DNA of 64,000 nt from Gordionus sp. m RMFG-2023 (lineage: Eukaryota; Nematomorpha; Gordioida; Chordodea; Parachordodidae). Below the pieces are notes generated by a model. The model did no database searches. It worked only from the letters and a program-made list of their open reading frames with translations, and was not told the origin of the DNA. The stretch lies in NCBI RefSeq assembly GCF_954871325.1, contig NC_088776.1, positions 50,362,569 to 50,426,568 of the forward strand. The letters run 5' to 3'. Below, piece after piece: positions 43,201 to 58,200 of the stretch. Both the position numbers and the translations under genes were made by a program. Position 1 is the stretch's first letter, and each line of letters opens with the position of its first letter.

Positions 43201-46200
43201 ATTTTTTAATATATAATATAATATCTACAATGGCTCCTACTTACAAAAGTAAGCCAGGCCCGTTAGACAAAGCGAACTACGGGCCTATTTAAAAACATCC
43301 GGGTCGGGCCTAATAATTTTAAAAAGAATTCAGGTCGGGTTAAAGTTTTGAAATAAAATAAATATACTTCGAAATTTTTGTAGGAAATAAGGCGCCAAAT
43401 TTTTTTATTCGTTTGCAGAATTATCAAAAATTCGATTAAGTTCCATGTAAAAATATTAATTTCATTGAAATAAATTGGGGCCGGGCAGACAAATAATTTT
43501 TATTTCGGATCTGGTTTTTCGGGACAAATAAAAAAATTGTTCGGAATTGGGCCGGACAAATTTTAAAAAAAAAAATCGGGCCGGGCCGGGCAGGGAACTA
43601 GCTCATACTACGCCTATAGTCTTTTTTAAAGCTACGCAAAGCGCTCACATTTCATTTAAAAGCAAATCACTAAAATCGTTATTAGATTTTTGTAAATATG
43701 AATCGGTTCAAATTCATATTAAGCATTCGTTCATTTAATAAAAAATGCCATTTTTTAAAAGGTTCCAACAAATACTCTCCTTTATAAACTAAATTAATTT
43801 AAAAAAAATTTTTTTAATGAATAAATTGAACGGGTTGTGAAAAATTTGTTGTTGTTTTTTAAAGTAGAAAATTTTTAAGAATAAATTCCTTCCTTCATTA
43901 CTAAATTAAAAAACTTGAATAGCCGATGTAATTTTCCTTTTCTTTTCCTACCTCAAACAAATAGGTTGAAAAATTATCATGATATTTTTTTAAATCACTC
44001 ACCTAAACCGTTCAGGTAATAAACGATATCTAAAAAGCGCGAGTTAAAGAAATTATCATTTCTCCGGCTCTGCTTGCTCCCCATCATCGATATCAAAGGA
44101 ACTAAATTTGTGATGGCCAAATTTTTGACCAAGAGATCGTTATCTACTAGCAAAGGCAAGAATTTTAAGAGGATCTGGTCCCTGCCGGTCAAAATATGGG
44201 ATTCTCGGATGAGGTTCATGAGGGAAGATAAGCTTTGATAGCGAGTAAGGCTGGCCCATGAGTCATTCGATATACCGGTATCGTTACACCTCTCAAGGAT
44301 AGCGTGGGTTATTTTTGTTACGTAAGGGTCAGCCATACTTGGGTATCTTGTTTTTTATTTATGAAATCCAAAAAAATAATAAGATTTTTTGAGGAGATAG
44401 CCAAACAAAATAAATTAAAGTGTTTATAAGATATAAGGGAAATCAGAGGTAGTCGGAGAGCATCTTTTATCAAAATCATCATATAATATATATTTTTTTT
44501 AAATTTTATATCTATTTCTCGATTGATTCTAGTAAAAGTGATTTTTTGCCCCAAGACCCAAATCCGGGGCTTGTTGGTATAATAGGTTTATTAAGTCTCC
44601 TACAGAATAATTAATATATATTATTTTCATGGACAATGTTTTATTGATATAATTTACCTGCATATAAATTCTCATATAAAAATGACATATATATGACATT
44701 ATTTTAATTTTTTAAAAAAATATGTAAAATTTATGATAAATTTTTTCCTAATTCTATTGTATTTAATTTTTTCTATCATAAACGAATTTAAAACAAAGTT
44801 CATATAAAAAAAACAAATCACGATTATAAAGAAATATTTAAGAGCATAAAAAATTAAATTATGTAATAACAAAGGTGAGGTCGGCTTAATTAATTTGCTA
44901 AGAATAGCATCGCTATGGCTTGATTAAAAAGAAGGCTTCATTACGATAGCCACTTATATATAAAATTATAATTTATCATATTTTTAAATATAATTTAATT
45001 GATTTAACTAGCTAGTTCAACTAAACCCTAGTTTCTAATATGATTATGAAACTTAATGCGAAAAAAAAGTTTTAAAATTCATATAATGTCAATATTATTA
45101 TTCTTAAACTCTTCATATTTAAATGTTTCCTAATATTGTGGTGTAAAAACATTTTAACTTTTACCCCTAGAATCTTAACATTACTTTTTGATATAGTCCA
45201 TTAAAATCAAGATGACGTTATTTCTAATGGCTTCCACTCCTTCTCGATCTTCCATATGGTTATCATCTTTATTAGAAAGATCGAAACCACCCATAACGGC
45301 TAATTCGTAAATGAAAGCGGGCAAGCATTGTTTAGCGAAGGCCTCGTTCTTCAAGCAAAATTTTCCCAGCACTACAAAAGCGTGAGCCCTAATAGCACTT
45401 TATTTAAAAAAAGCAGAAGAAAAAATTAAAAATAATATCATGCGCAGGCGCAAGGATAAAATAATTTTTACTTAGACGTACGAGATTCGAAAGGCATATT
45501 TTCAAAAGGTGATGATATTGATAATAATTTCGAAGTTTCTGTAATGAAATAAAGCAAATAATTGTTTGAAAAAAGCTTATAAAAAATATTAATTTGCCTG
45601 TATTTGAGGTAATTTTCTCTGTGCCGGTAGCTAATTTTTCCTTCAGTCTAATATGGAAGAAGGAATAGTTTTCAGGGTCTACAATATACAATGTTTTTAT
45701 ATCTACATGTTCATTAAAAATGTAGTAAAAATATCTAGGATAAGCTTAGGATGCGATATTCTGTGAGAAAATAAGGATTTTAGGATTTCTATCTGCAGCC
45801 ATGTGTCGGCGATGAACTAGATTTCTGACAGGATTTAATCAAATAATAATAATAATTCACCACATCTAGCGGTTTATATTCATTAACAATTTTTTAAAAC
45901 AAATTTTTAAGTCTTTAAAAATATAGAAAACTTTTTTTCTTCCCTCTAACATGATTGGCTATTGGCACTTTCTTTTTTTCAGATATCCTTTCTATTCCTT
46001 TTTAAATGTTTTTCTAGATCTTTTATATTATTATCTTTTGATTGACACTTTTATTTAAGAAAAGCTAATATTTTTTCGTGAAACAAATTAATCGAAAAAT
46101 TTCAAATTGAATTAATAATAATGCGCTTTTCGAAATACTTTTAACATCCGATTCCTCTGTCAAATATGGAGCCATTGTTTTTGTCGTCGTTAGAAATTAC

Positions 46201-49200
46201 CAAACTTAACACGATATAGCAAAGAGTTTTATCCAAAAATTCTGGGTATAATATGATAATCTCACCCAACATCACAAGGCTTTTAATCACGCTTTGTTCC
46301 TCTGAAAGAATAAAAAAAATTAAAAAATTTTTTTTACAGCTCTTCTCAATCTCTTTATTTATTTATTTTTCATTCAAATTTAAAAAATTTAGAATAACAA
46401 TAATAAAAAAAATTATCATTTTTTTAAACCAGATATGGGACCATCTTCCTCGGAAATTTTTTCACCCCCTTCGCCATTTCCCGTCAAAAATTGTTCTAAG
46501 CGTTTCCTACAAGCGATAACCAGCTCGGACATCGTTCTATATGGTAATTGAATTGACTCGTCGTAATAAGAGATACTATGTTGATTCGACAATTCAGAAT
46601 CTAGAAAAAAAAACAATTTGGGAAATTTGATAAACATTTTAAGGTTCAAATTTTCAGAAAATAAATAAATAAAATATGTCTAATAGATCTGTAGGACCAA
46701 ATTTTTATTTTTTAAAAAAGAAATTCTTTTCATTCCTGCTGTGGACAAAAGTTTTCTCTGGGACAAACTACAACCCGGAATATTAAATTATTTTTTCGAA
46801 ATTTTTAATTGGAAAATATAAATTAAGCGCATTTTCATAAAGTTAGCTTTAATATTCCCAAAGAAAAATTCCATTTATATCATTTAATTTCTAAATTTTT
46901 TTTTACCCAGACTCGAACTATGATAAGAAATTAAATTACTTTTGCTAATGCATGCTCTTTTATAAATCTTATTTTCTTATAAGAAAAAAAAGACAACCAA
47001 AATTTGTAATTCATTTTTTTTGAGCGCTTATAATTTTTCTCACTTCTCTTAAGGCGTTTTTCCCCCATAACTTTTTTATTTATTTATTTTTGGATCGGAT
47101 CCTTAAATTATGGTGACAATCTGAAATTAGTGTCCCCACAGGACCCAATGATTTAATGAAAATTGACAGTCATGAATTTGTGTCCCGCTAATATATATAT
47201 TTTTTAAATTAGAAAGAGCCAATCCACGGATTTATGGTATTCGACCATCAAATTAATTTTAAAAAAAAATGACCAACCATCCAAAATGTTAACAAAAGAA
47301 AAAATATAAAAAAGTGTTTATTTATTCACTAAACTTATCATTTGGAGAGTTATCTCATTTGCGATGCGTATTAGAAACTACTAATTTAGGCATCAAATAG
47401 ATTGAAATCATGACTAAATAGGGTCCAACTTCCAGATATTTATCAATCAGTGTATGGATTCCTAAAAAAATTTTTTTAAAAAAGGGGCTCAAGTTTTATT
47501 TAATGCAGTTCAGGGAGTTCCAGATGTTCTGGTCACATCACAAATCTGTCAAGGCTATGGAAAAAAAAACTCCAAAAGATTTAAACAATAAATTAGTAGT
47601 CAGCTCTAAAAAAATGAATATATTAGTTGCGCTTTTGTTAGAACCGGTTCCTGGAAAAAGAGAAATCACCGTAAAAAATATATTTAGAAGAATTCAAAAC
47701 TACACTACACAAATATAGTTTTATATCTAACTCGATTCACGTCTATCATCCCGCTTCTTAAAAAGCGTAGCGAATATCCCTGGAAATAGTGAATTGATAG
47801 ATTTGATAACCTCTATCAAAGCGGTGCACAAGGAAACGTTCTGCCAACCGTATCCACCCAGCATCTGGCCAAGCTGTTGGGATACAGTGGTCACAAGACC
47901 GAAAATCCATATTACCAAATTGGTTTTGTCCGTCGTATCTTTAAGCGAGATCACGAAAGTCGTTAAGCAAACGAGATAGTATTTTATTAAACCCAGCGCG
48001 TCTATCAGATAACTTTCGTTGTTCCCAGAAAGTGTTTCGCCAATTCGATCATCCTTCTTTTCGAGAAAAGGGGATGAGAGATTTGTTTTTATTTTATGGT
48101 AACGTAAGAGAGTTACTAATTCCTTGCCTATATACTGGTCCGTGATTAGTTTTAGCGAGTGAACAATATCATCGAGGTTACCGGAGGTCTTTAAGGAGTC
48201 CTTTATTATTTGAATGTATGAGTGTGGCTGGAGTCGACATATAATGTGCATCAAGAACAAGCGTTCCTAAATATAAATGAATTATAATTAGGATCCCTCT
48301 TAATTATGATTTAAGGGTAGCTATTTATATTAAAAAAAAATAAATTATAAATGAAATATTAGTGTTGTTAAACGGCCCGGTTTTCAAAAACGGCAAACTC
48401 AAAATTTTAGACAAAAAAAATATTACATAAGCCTGGTGATTTTGCTCACTAGATAGCAGAAAGTTTGAAAATGACTCCCATTAAATCGCTCAGAACAAAC
48501 GTTAAACGTTCAGAATAAATACTTAATGCCAGAAAAAATACTGAATGTTAGATAAAAAAACTCAATTGCCTATAAATAATTATAATTGCTCAGATTAAAA
48601 ATGTGCTCAGAGCTAATTGCGTTGCTTAATTTCTCAGAAATTTTTTTCTTAGTACTATTTATTGCTTGTGCCCTTCTAGAATATCCATTTTACAAATTTC
48701 ACGAATTTTATTAAATTAAAATAAAAAAAACATATTTTTCCTAAAAAGCAGCCTTTTTATATCTTTAAAATTCAATAAATAAATAACATAATTCTCTGAA
48801 ATAAAAATAATACGATTCATCCTGAGTCTTACAATCTAAAGTCAAACAAATGCGCCGATGTTATCAAACCATATTGAGCGTGATTGAAGATTATAAAAAA
48901 TATAGATAGAACAAAATATAAAAAAATGCATCAATCATGACATAACAACTATTGATTTTAAGAATTTGTATAAGATTATATATTTTTAAAAAAATATCGG
49001 CCGCCTTGTTCTCAAGGATTTCTGCTCTAATTTTAAAAATATTAAGTCATACCCCCCCCCCCCCCCGATGTTATAGTCCTTGCCGGCTCTTCTAAATAAA
49101 AATAACTGATTACGACAGCTTATTTTAAAAGGTGAATTATTTAGATTATTTAAATAATGGTTTAGGCTAAATAAAAATGGGGTAAATTAGCAGGAATATA

Positions 49201-52200
49201 ATAATTATAACTTTTCCTAAAAAGTAAAAAATTAAAATATCTTAAATCCATGAAAAATTAATTCCCGCTTTTCCCCCACAATTTTACTAGATATGGCGCC
49301 ATTCATATATGAGATAAATAAATTCAATGTCAATTTTATCAAGTAAGCTACCATCATTAGTGAAAGACCAGGGATGAGTGGCGAAGCTACGGCCTTGTGA
49401 ACATTATTTTATACTCGACCTCACCCCCCCCCCCCTTCCACCCATTTTCCCTTTAATGGCTTATTTGAAATACATGGTTTTTATTATTGCTTATTTTTAA
49501 AAAAATAGCGCAAATAAACATGAATATCTTCTAGTTCAATCCGCGATTATATTTCTCTTTCAACCGAATTATAAAACGCCTCTAATTTATCTTGATCTAT
49601 ACTAGCTCTCAGCCTATTTTTTTATAATATTATTATCACATTGTATTATTCGTCATCTTCATTTGACTCCTCATTTGTACAAATAATATCATTAGTTTCA
49701 TTATATTCAATTATCAAATCTTTGAATACACTGGCAAATGAACACATTTCGTTATGTAATTTAACACTTGATACCTATGCCAATTGCGCCAGTTTTTCAG
49801 AGGCCTTTTCAAAAATATCTTCATAGTTTATTTCATCAAAATGCACTGGATGCATATATTACACATTCACAATAATCTATTTGTAGGAAAACGTTCAGAC
49901 AATCTGTTTATAATTTGATCAATTAATAGACAAAATACTTCGACCCTATAAAGGTCAATCGAATCTTGGGACGTTTATCTTGACATTCGTTAAAATATAT
50001 CCTCTTTGCTCGTCCTATTCTATTTTTTATGTGAGTCCAAAAATTTTATTCACTTTAATTTGAGAACCATATAAATATATTATAAACTTCACCCTAAAAC
50101 TTTAGTGATATTTAACATTTCCAATAAATTTTCATATGATACCAATGTTTGAAATGTTAGAATACATCTAAAAGCATAGTGGTGAGTAAAAATTATCATG
50201 TTATCAGTAAATCTTATATTAGCTTTTGTAAAATATCAATATCAAAATATTGTGCTAGAATTATTAGGTTATTCAACCCACCCTAAATTGAGGTTTATCG
50301 TTTTTGGTGGAGTTTTTACTACTTGCTATAAGCTCGAAGCAAACCTACTTCTAATTATCCTTATAATTAAATGATTCTTTTAGAAATATGATGCTAGAAA
50401 CTTTCTCCATCTCCTTATTAGCTTTTAATTTGATGCCTATTTCGATATAATATATCACGCTAAAAAATTTAACCCTCAAACCCTACTATACCGACTGAAA
50501 AGATAAGCATCTGCAATCAAATGATCATTGTAGTTTTCATTTGGTACCCATGTTAACATTTTATATTTAAATTACCCCTCCCCCATCCTCCCCGAACAGA
50601 TACCCTGCTGCCATTGAGTGTTGACCATCAATGTAATCAATATCAACTCCCCACCCCCTCCCACCAAAGCACAGATTAATAAAACTCAACATGTGCACAA
50701 ATTAATAAAACTAGATAATTCCTCTGATTAACTTTTAATTTATCCAAATTTTACATAAAAAATTTCGGAACGATTTAATATTTTTCTGGGAAATTCAATA
50801 AAGAAAATTTTGAGAAAATCAAAATTTTTATTTTTACAAAATCGTCTTTGATTTCAAGAAAAATATCTGTGAATTCAGTATAAATTCTTAGCGTTTAGCA
50901 TTTTTTAAATTCTGAGCAATTAAGAAGAAAAAATTCTGAGGGTTTCAATTTTATTCTGTGGAAATAATACAAGTCTTTGAAAATCCATTAACGAAATCTC
51001 GAAACTTATGTAATATTATTTTGGATAAAATCTCAATTTTATAATCAGACAAATCGAGACGTACATCATGATATAATATTTACTTGGCAAAACAAGCGCT
51101 ATAATATTTTGAAAAATCGCGAATATGAAAAAAAGGTAAATTTGAAGAATAAAAAACCTTGTAATAGGATAAATTTGCCGTGAGATGTGATTTCTTTAGC
51201 AATCGAGTATTAATCGAGCTTTAATTTAGTTTTTTTTGAAAAAAAATAAAGTAATAGCAATTTAAATATTGATGAATAAATGTAGTTAGCAAACGGTAAA
51301 AGTTCAGCTTTTAAAGAAAAAACTTTGCATCCTTGAATTTGAGTGTAAATGCGGCGAAGAGGGATTGGAACATATTCCTCCAAGGGGAGTTTGAAGGAAC
51401 GGTAAAATACAAAGCATTTTTGTGACACACGTCTATTTTGTTTATAACGTTGGCTTTATCGGAGTCATATGAATCGTGAGTTTTGGCAAATGTGAAAGGA
51501 ATAAAGCAAATGATGTTATTGATCAATGAATCGATAATTTTCCATGCTAGATCATTGACTTCTTTCTCACCTCTATCAAAGCTTAAAATATTTTTTGATA
51601 AACAATATTTAAACGCTTCTTATTTACTATGCATAAGAATATTCCCGATTTCCCAAAAATAAAGTATCAAAAGAAGGGAAAAAAATTTCTTATTTATCAC
51701 TTAGATTTGAATTTTTTCATTTAATTCTTTTCGTCACATAAATTAATCTCTCTTAATCAACATTCTTCCCAATCATATAACTTGATGATTTAAAACATAT
51801 AAGTAGTATACAAATATTAATACAATATGGGGCCTAATATGTGTCTTTCCGCGATATCCAGACACTTTTCGTTTAGGCCCGAGCCTTTGGAAGACAAATT
51901 TTGGTCGAAAAAACATATCAACAAAGTTTTGATCCAATCCAAAAGTAGAGGCGCCATATTGCTACTACTCTCAGAATCTATATGTGGCATTATCTGTGTG
52001 ATTATAGCAGTTAAACTACATATGGCTTGCTTACGTACCATCATAGTCTTGTCGTGCAAGGAGGCCTCTAGTAAAACGGGTATGATTTGCTGTAAAAAAA
52101 GAGAAAAAATTTGGTAAAAAAAATGGTTCATATTACAAGATAACACATATATATAGTATAATAAGTAATTTTGATTCGATTAAATATAATATCTTATCTC

Positions 52201-55200
52201 TTTTAAACTAATAATTAGAACGTTTTATTTTCGCATAAATCAATAATTTAGAGACCTACTGAGGTACATGTAATTGTTATTAGTCAATTCTAATTAAAGT
52301 CTTGCATAGACTATCCTAATCCGTGAATCGGACTTATACTATCCTATTCTATCCTCTTCTTTTTTTTCTTATATTTCTATGAATACTATTATGAAGAATA
52401 ATCACAAAATCGTTTATTATCCCTTTAGCGCTTAAATTCTTCCGATTTCGTTTTTTCTGTAGTTCAATAAAATTAAATTAGGAGCAATCTTTGAAGAAAA
52501 AAATTATCAGATCGGTGGGACAAAAATCTTCAAATTTATTTTCAAAATTGGGTCTAACTCCAAAAAATGGAATCGATGAAGGGCTTAAAACACCTATTAT
52601 TCTCATAAAAAAATATTTAGCGCATTTAAATTCTATCAATCGTTAAAACTACTCACGTAAAAGTCTAATAATTTTAGGATCTCTGGAACGTAAATTTTCG
52701 TTCGGTCATAATCGTCGCTTGTCATACTTTCGTGAGCATTATCTTGATTGACATCGTTATTGTGTTCCGTCAAATGTGAAATTTGGCCCCGAAAGGTCTT
52801 ATCCGAAAGGTTTAACATAGAAAATGAGACCAACTTTCCCGTTATCTCAATGGCCATTCTTCTGACGTGTGCGGTTGGTTCTTGCGTCATGCGGATGTTT
52901 AACAAGGCTAAAATATGTCGAAAAGTTATTCCGTTTGTAAGGATACTCTCTGTTTCTTTGTTGGTGGGATAAGATATAAGACTTGAGAGAGTGCACAATT
53001 CTGTATAAAAAAAATGTATAATTACATAATTATTTGTTATTGAGTTGAATAATTTTTGCAGCAGAAGGAGCCTGAGTTAAAAATGGGTTCCGGTCCTATA
53101 TATTCTTTTTAAAGGGGCAGTCCTGGTTTAAGGAAATTTTAAAAAGATGTAGAGGATTTGAGTTCGGTTCTTAGATTTGCCCCATCCCGGTTAACTATTC
53201 TCAAGCTAATTTATTCGTTTTTTAAAAAAATATCCTGATTTTTTTTATTTATCAATCAAAAATATATAGAGACGTGGTGGTCGTCAATTGACCTTCTAGC
53301 ATCCTGTGTGTAAGTATGAGTAAACGAAGGTTTTAATTTCAATGTAACAAATCAAGGTTTTAATAATGATTAGAAAAATCAGTTTTGAAAAAAATCGCGT
53401 AAATAATTACCGTTATTGTACATGATGATCTAGCGTTTTTTACACAAAAAAGGTTGCGACAAAAAGGATTATTACTTACCAGAAAAAGATGCGAATTTGG
53501 ACCTAAGTTCATTTTCGAAATTTTCACGTTCGTTAATATGCGGCGAGATTTCGTCCATAGCTGAGTCCCCCGTTGGTACGACCGATTCCTCGGCATTGTT
53601 CTTTGTTACAGGGTTTTGACTTGTATCTATCATGAAAAAAAGGAATATTATATAACACACATCAGTGATCTGCATCGGGTTTAATTTTCTAAGCCCAGCC
53701 CGATCTAATTTTTTTTATTTGTCTAGAAATAAATGTCTGCTCGGCCCGAATTTAATTAAATGTAGAAAAATTTAATTTTTTTTTGACTGTAAAAAAAATT
53801 ATACAAATAAAAAATATTATAGCGCTTAGTTTCTTGCAAGAATTTTAAGATATATCAATTTATATGACAAAATAAAAAGATTTCATATTTAAAAATTTAA
53901 GCCCGACCTGATTTTTTAGTTGATAGTTTTAATTTGCTTGTTATCTAAAGGCCGAATTCAAAATTTTTTTTTCCGGTAGGTTTAAGTCGGTTCCAATATT
54001 TTTTAAAAAATATTAGGGACATGAAAATCAGACTAGGTGTAGATCTTTCTAAAATCCTCATTTGAGCAGGGCCCCTCTAATGAGATTTTCTAAAGTAAAA
54101 AAGCCCCGATAGGGAGCATTTATAAATTAGGATTTTCGGAGGTCTCAATTGTCCCGGTTTATATTGAAAATTAATATATTTATCCCGAAAAGCTAGATTA
54201 TTTATTTAAACTCAAGGTTAAAAAAATTAGATTTTCCCATAAGCTGTTTTATTATTATTTATATTCGTATATAAGCAGTTTCGTTTGTCGAACCATACCC
54301 CCCCCCCCCTACTGCTATAAACTAATTATTCTAATTTCTATTCTACCGAATGTTTAAAAAAAAATTAAATATGATAATATAATAATAATTTCTTAACTCA
54401 TTTTTGGTCCAAAAGATAAGATGTACAAAAATATAATAATCTTAAGCGATGAATTAAATAATAGCTCGTACATTCACGAATCAACATCTCGGTGATAGAT
54501 AAAGGTTCATTCGTATGAATACAATCGTCCAGGACACTTTGGTTAATTTCTAAATACTCTTCACTGGCACAAAATATTGGTTCTTTCAGGGTTTCCTTCG
54601 ATTTGGATTCCGATTTATCCAGGCAAGGCTCTAAAAGTTCCTTCAATGACGCGGCGTGATTTAGGTAACGTTCGAAGTATTTCAAAAGACAGGATAAAAA
54701 TTTGCCCCTAACGCTATCCCGTAAATATATGAAGAAAAAAAATTTAAAAAATTGGTGTTGTGATTATTAATTCGCGCGTGCAACATTTACTAATCCAACT
54801 AAAAAATTATTTAAGAATGGGAGATAAGAATTTCTTATTTATTTACATAAATGCAATTTATGCTTCTGACAATAAAGAGAAATTTTCCTCAAGAAATTTC
54901 TAAACTAAAAACCTCGCTGACTTTTCATGCATAGAACCCATCATTATAATCCTCAATAAATAAGCAGGTTTTAAGCAATAGACCAATGGATCATTTAGGT
55001 TAGATTCGTTCAAGAGACTTCCACTTTCCGAGTTGGCATTAAGCAAGCATCCATTCCTTATAAAGCAATTCACCATATCTGCGCTAGCGGAAACTAAATC
55101 AGCATCAACAGCCTTAGATAACCTGTTAACAAGCATTAAATGAAATAAAAGGGTAAAAACTTCATGCATAGCGAAGGATATCTCTTTCCCATATTTTTTC

Positions 55201-58200
55201 CTTCATTAATACTCATACCAAATTAATTGCATTAGAATAAAAATTTAAAAAATATTTCAGGATAAGCATAAAATTTTTTTATAAAAAAAATCGGGCTGGG
55301 CTTAAAAAATATTTTAAAAAAATACTAGAAAAAAATATGTTTTTTCCTTGTTTTAAAATAATATGATAATTAAAATTTATACAGGATACAGATTTTTATA
55401 TTTATGGGAATATATACTTTCAATCTTACTATTTTAGTAATCAACCCAATGGTTATTTGGTTACCTCAATTAATCAGAACGTAAGTCCAATCTTGCACGT
55501 AGAAATAAATATTATTAATAAAATAAATTATAATTAAAAAATGATGTTTTACCTTTTTTTTGTTAATATACTTTTCCATTTTAAGAATATAAGAAATATT
55601 TATTGATAATGTTTACAAATATTTGAGGAAAAAATACAATTAACACAAAATGACTAAGCATAATAATATAAATCAAAGACATGGATATATTATGCGCCCA
55701 CTACTAACGTTCAAAACTTCCCACCCTTTTACCATGTACATGTAACATCGTTTTTCCTAATCAAAACATTCATCTTCCTCCAACAAATCCTCTAATTCCG
55801 TCTGTCATTATTAAATCCATCTGTTATTATTAAATCCAATCAATCAACCAATTCTCTTAGAGGCACATTCCTATTTCCGATTCTCACCTCCAATCCTAAA
55901 CCGACGGGTGTGGGATTCCCACGGAAATTGCCTTCGATCGTGGTTGATGCACCCTTCATTTCCGCTAAATCTATAACTGGCCATATTCGCATTTCTTCCA
56001 CAATCGTTGAAAATGCCAATGTTTCTTTTGAGCTCTTTCCTTCCAGTGCCGCCCTATTTCCACGCGCTTCAGCCACCCGCCTCAAACGTGAAGGGGCTAC
56101 AAATCTAATCGATGCCCCTCCATGGATTTTGTCACTATCTTCTTTATATCCAAATCCGCGAGAACATCTATTTGCAATAACATCTAAGTTGATCACCCAT
56201 AGGCTGCATCCTGAGTCGGGGTAGGACCTCCCTTTCTCCCCTCATACCGTCGTCTTTGGTGTACCAAAAGCTCTATCACAAATTCATCTAGAAACCAGGT
56301 TCTATTGTATTCCATCGAATCAGACCTTTAAGTAATATTCTAATTCTGGACTTAATGATCTTGGCGGATTAAAGTAATTATCAATTTGAATTATTTTTCG
56401 GGAAAAAGAAATTTTGATAAATTGTTTTTATAAATCGTCCCAAACTTATCGTCCTAATACTTTTATTCCTGATTCATGCTCGATTAACAGCTATATTTTT
56501 TGGTTTTATTTCGATAATTAATTATCTCTCCTAACAATTAATTCTTAAAACATGACAATTATAAAAACAAATTCTTCTTTTTTTTTGGTTTCGTTTGTTT
56601 GCAATATATTTTTCTTATTATTAAATATATATGGGATCTAAATAATGTTTAACATTTGTTCCTTCTCGTCAAATTAGCTAATCTAGCTTCACGATTATAT
56701 CAATTTGGGAAAATAAATATTATTCTCAAATTTATTTGCTAAGTATATTTTAAACCGTAACACCACAACTAAATTGAAATCCTCCTGCGACATTCCCCAA
56801 ATTCTTATACTAATCAGGCTACTTAAACTTTGCATTTACGGTAGCGCGAATCCACATTTCCCACGTGGTTAAATGGTTGTACATAAATCCCAGACATCTA
56901 ACTTGTACGGGTCGTCCACCATCCGATGTAGTTTCCCTATTGTCCGAGGATTAGAGAATCCAGGATGAACTCGAAGGAGAATTAGTTGGATTTAATAATG
57001 ACAGACACGGAGTTAGAAGATTTGTTGAAGAAAGATAACTATGAGTTTTGATTAGGAAAAAAGATATATAATGCTAAGCGTACAGGCTCAAAGGGTGGGG
57101 CATTGGACATTAGTAGTGGAGGCATGAAATATCAGTCTCTTTGATTTATATACATATTTATATTATTATGTGTAGTCATTTTGTGTTTATTCGCGATATA
57201 ATTACTTAACGTAAATTATTGTATTTTTTTTCCGAATTTGTAAAAAGAAATTAATGATATAAAAAGGCATTTAATTTATATTTTATAAATTAAAATTTTA
57301 GGCCGGGCTTGGGCAAAAAAAATGAAATTGTAGGGCTTAAATTCGCTGGGATGCGAACCCTTAGCCAAAAAAGGGTTCGGGTCCGGGTACAAAGATAAAA
57401 TAATAAAAAATGGTTTGGGTTAAAGATAATAACACAAATTTTTTAATCGAACAATCATAATATGTTATACTCTCTAAGATTTCAACGTAATCTGACAATA
57501 TATGTATTTAGGGGAAGAAATGGCACGATCTACGCTGAAATTAACTATTGACAAACTTCATATGAATATTTAATTTCTCGCATTTTAATTAAAATTAAAT
57601 TGAATATCTAGAAAAATTGGATTTTATTTTACTCTGGATTGGATGTCTTATGTTTCAATATTTTATTTTTAAAAATGGATATAAAAAGAAGATAAGCAAC
57701 GTATTCATATTATATACATTAGTTCCAAATTTTTTTTAAATCAATTTGTCCTGTTCGGCCAGATCCCAAACAAATTGTTTTTATTTTCCCCGAAAAGCTC
57801 GGCCCAAAATAAAAATTATTTGTCGGCCAGACCAGAATTTATTTAAATATAGAAAAATTTAGTTTTTTTATTGTAAAAAAAAATTATTCTACAAATAGAA
57901 AATATTAGCGCCTTGTTTAAAGAATTTTTTTTTACCTGAAATTTATTATTTTAAGAAATATTTAATTTTTTTGATACCCCTTGAACCCTAAATTTCGAAA
58001 TTTTATCAATTGCTAAATATAATAAAATATTAAATAGTGGATTACCTAGCCATCCAAATTACATATTTGATTTTTGCTTTGATTGACATTGATTGTGCGA
58101 ACAATTGGGAAACGCAATTATTACAATTTTCGAGCCTATTCAAGGTTAAATTCTGGCTCAAAATATAAAGTTGTTTTTGGAAAATTCGATCCAAAACGGA

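Noticed and set aside
47503-47718. 71-codon plus-strand frame starting MQFREFQMFWSHH
   Set aside because: Lies in an NCAPD3 intron, antisense to the gene, with no domain and no flanking splice evidence.
55910-56224. 104-codon frame on the plus strand
   Set aside because: Overlaps the longer, more protein-like minus-strand ORF of the 55694-57123 element; neither is proven, but this one looks like its shadow.
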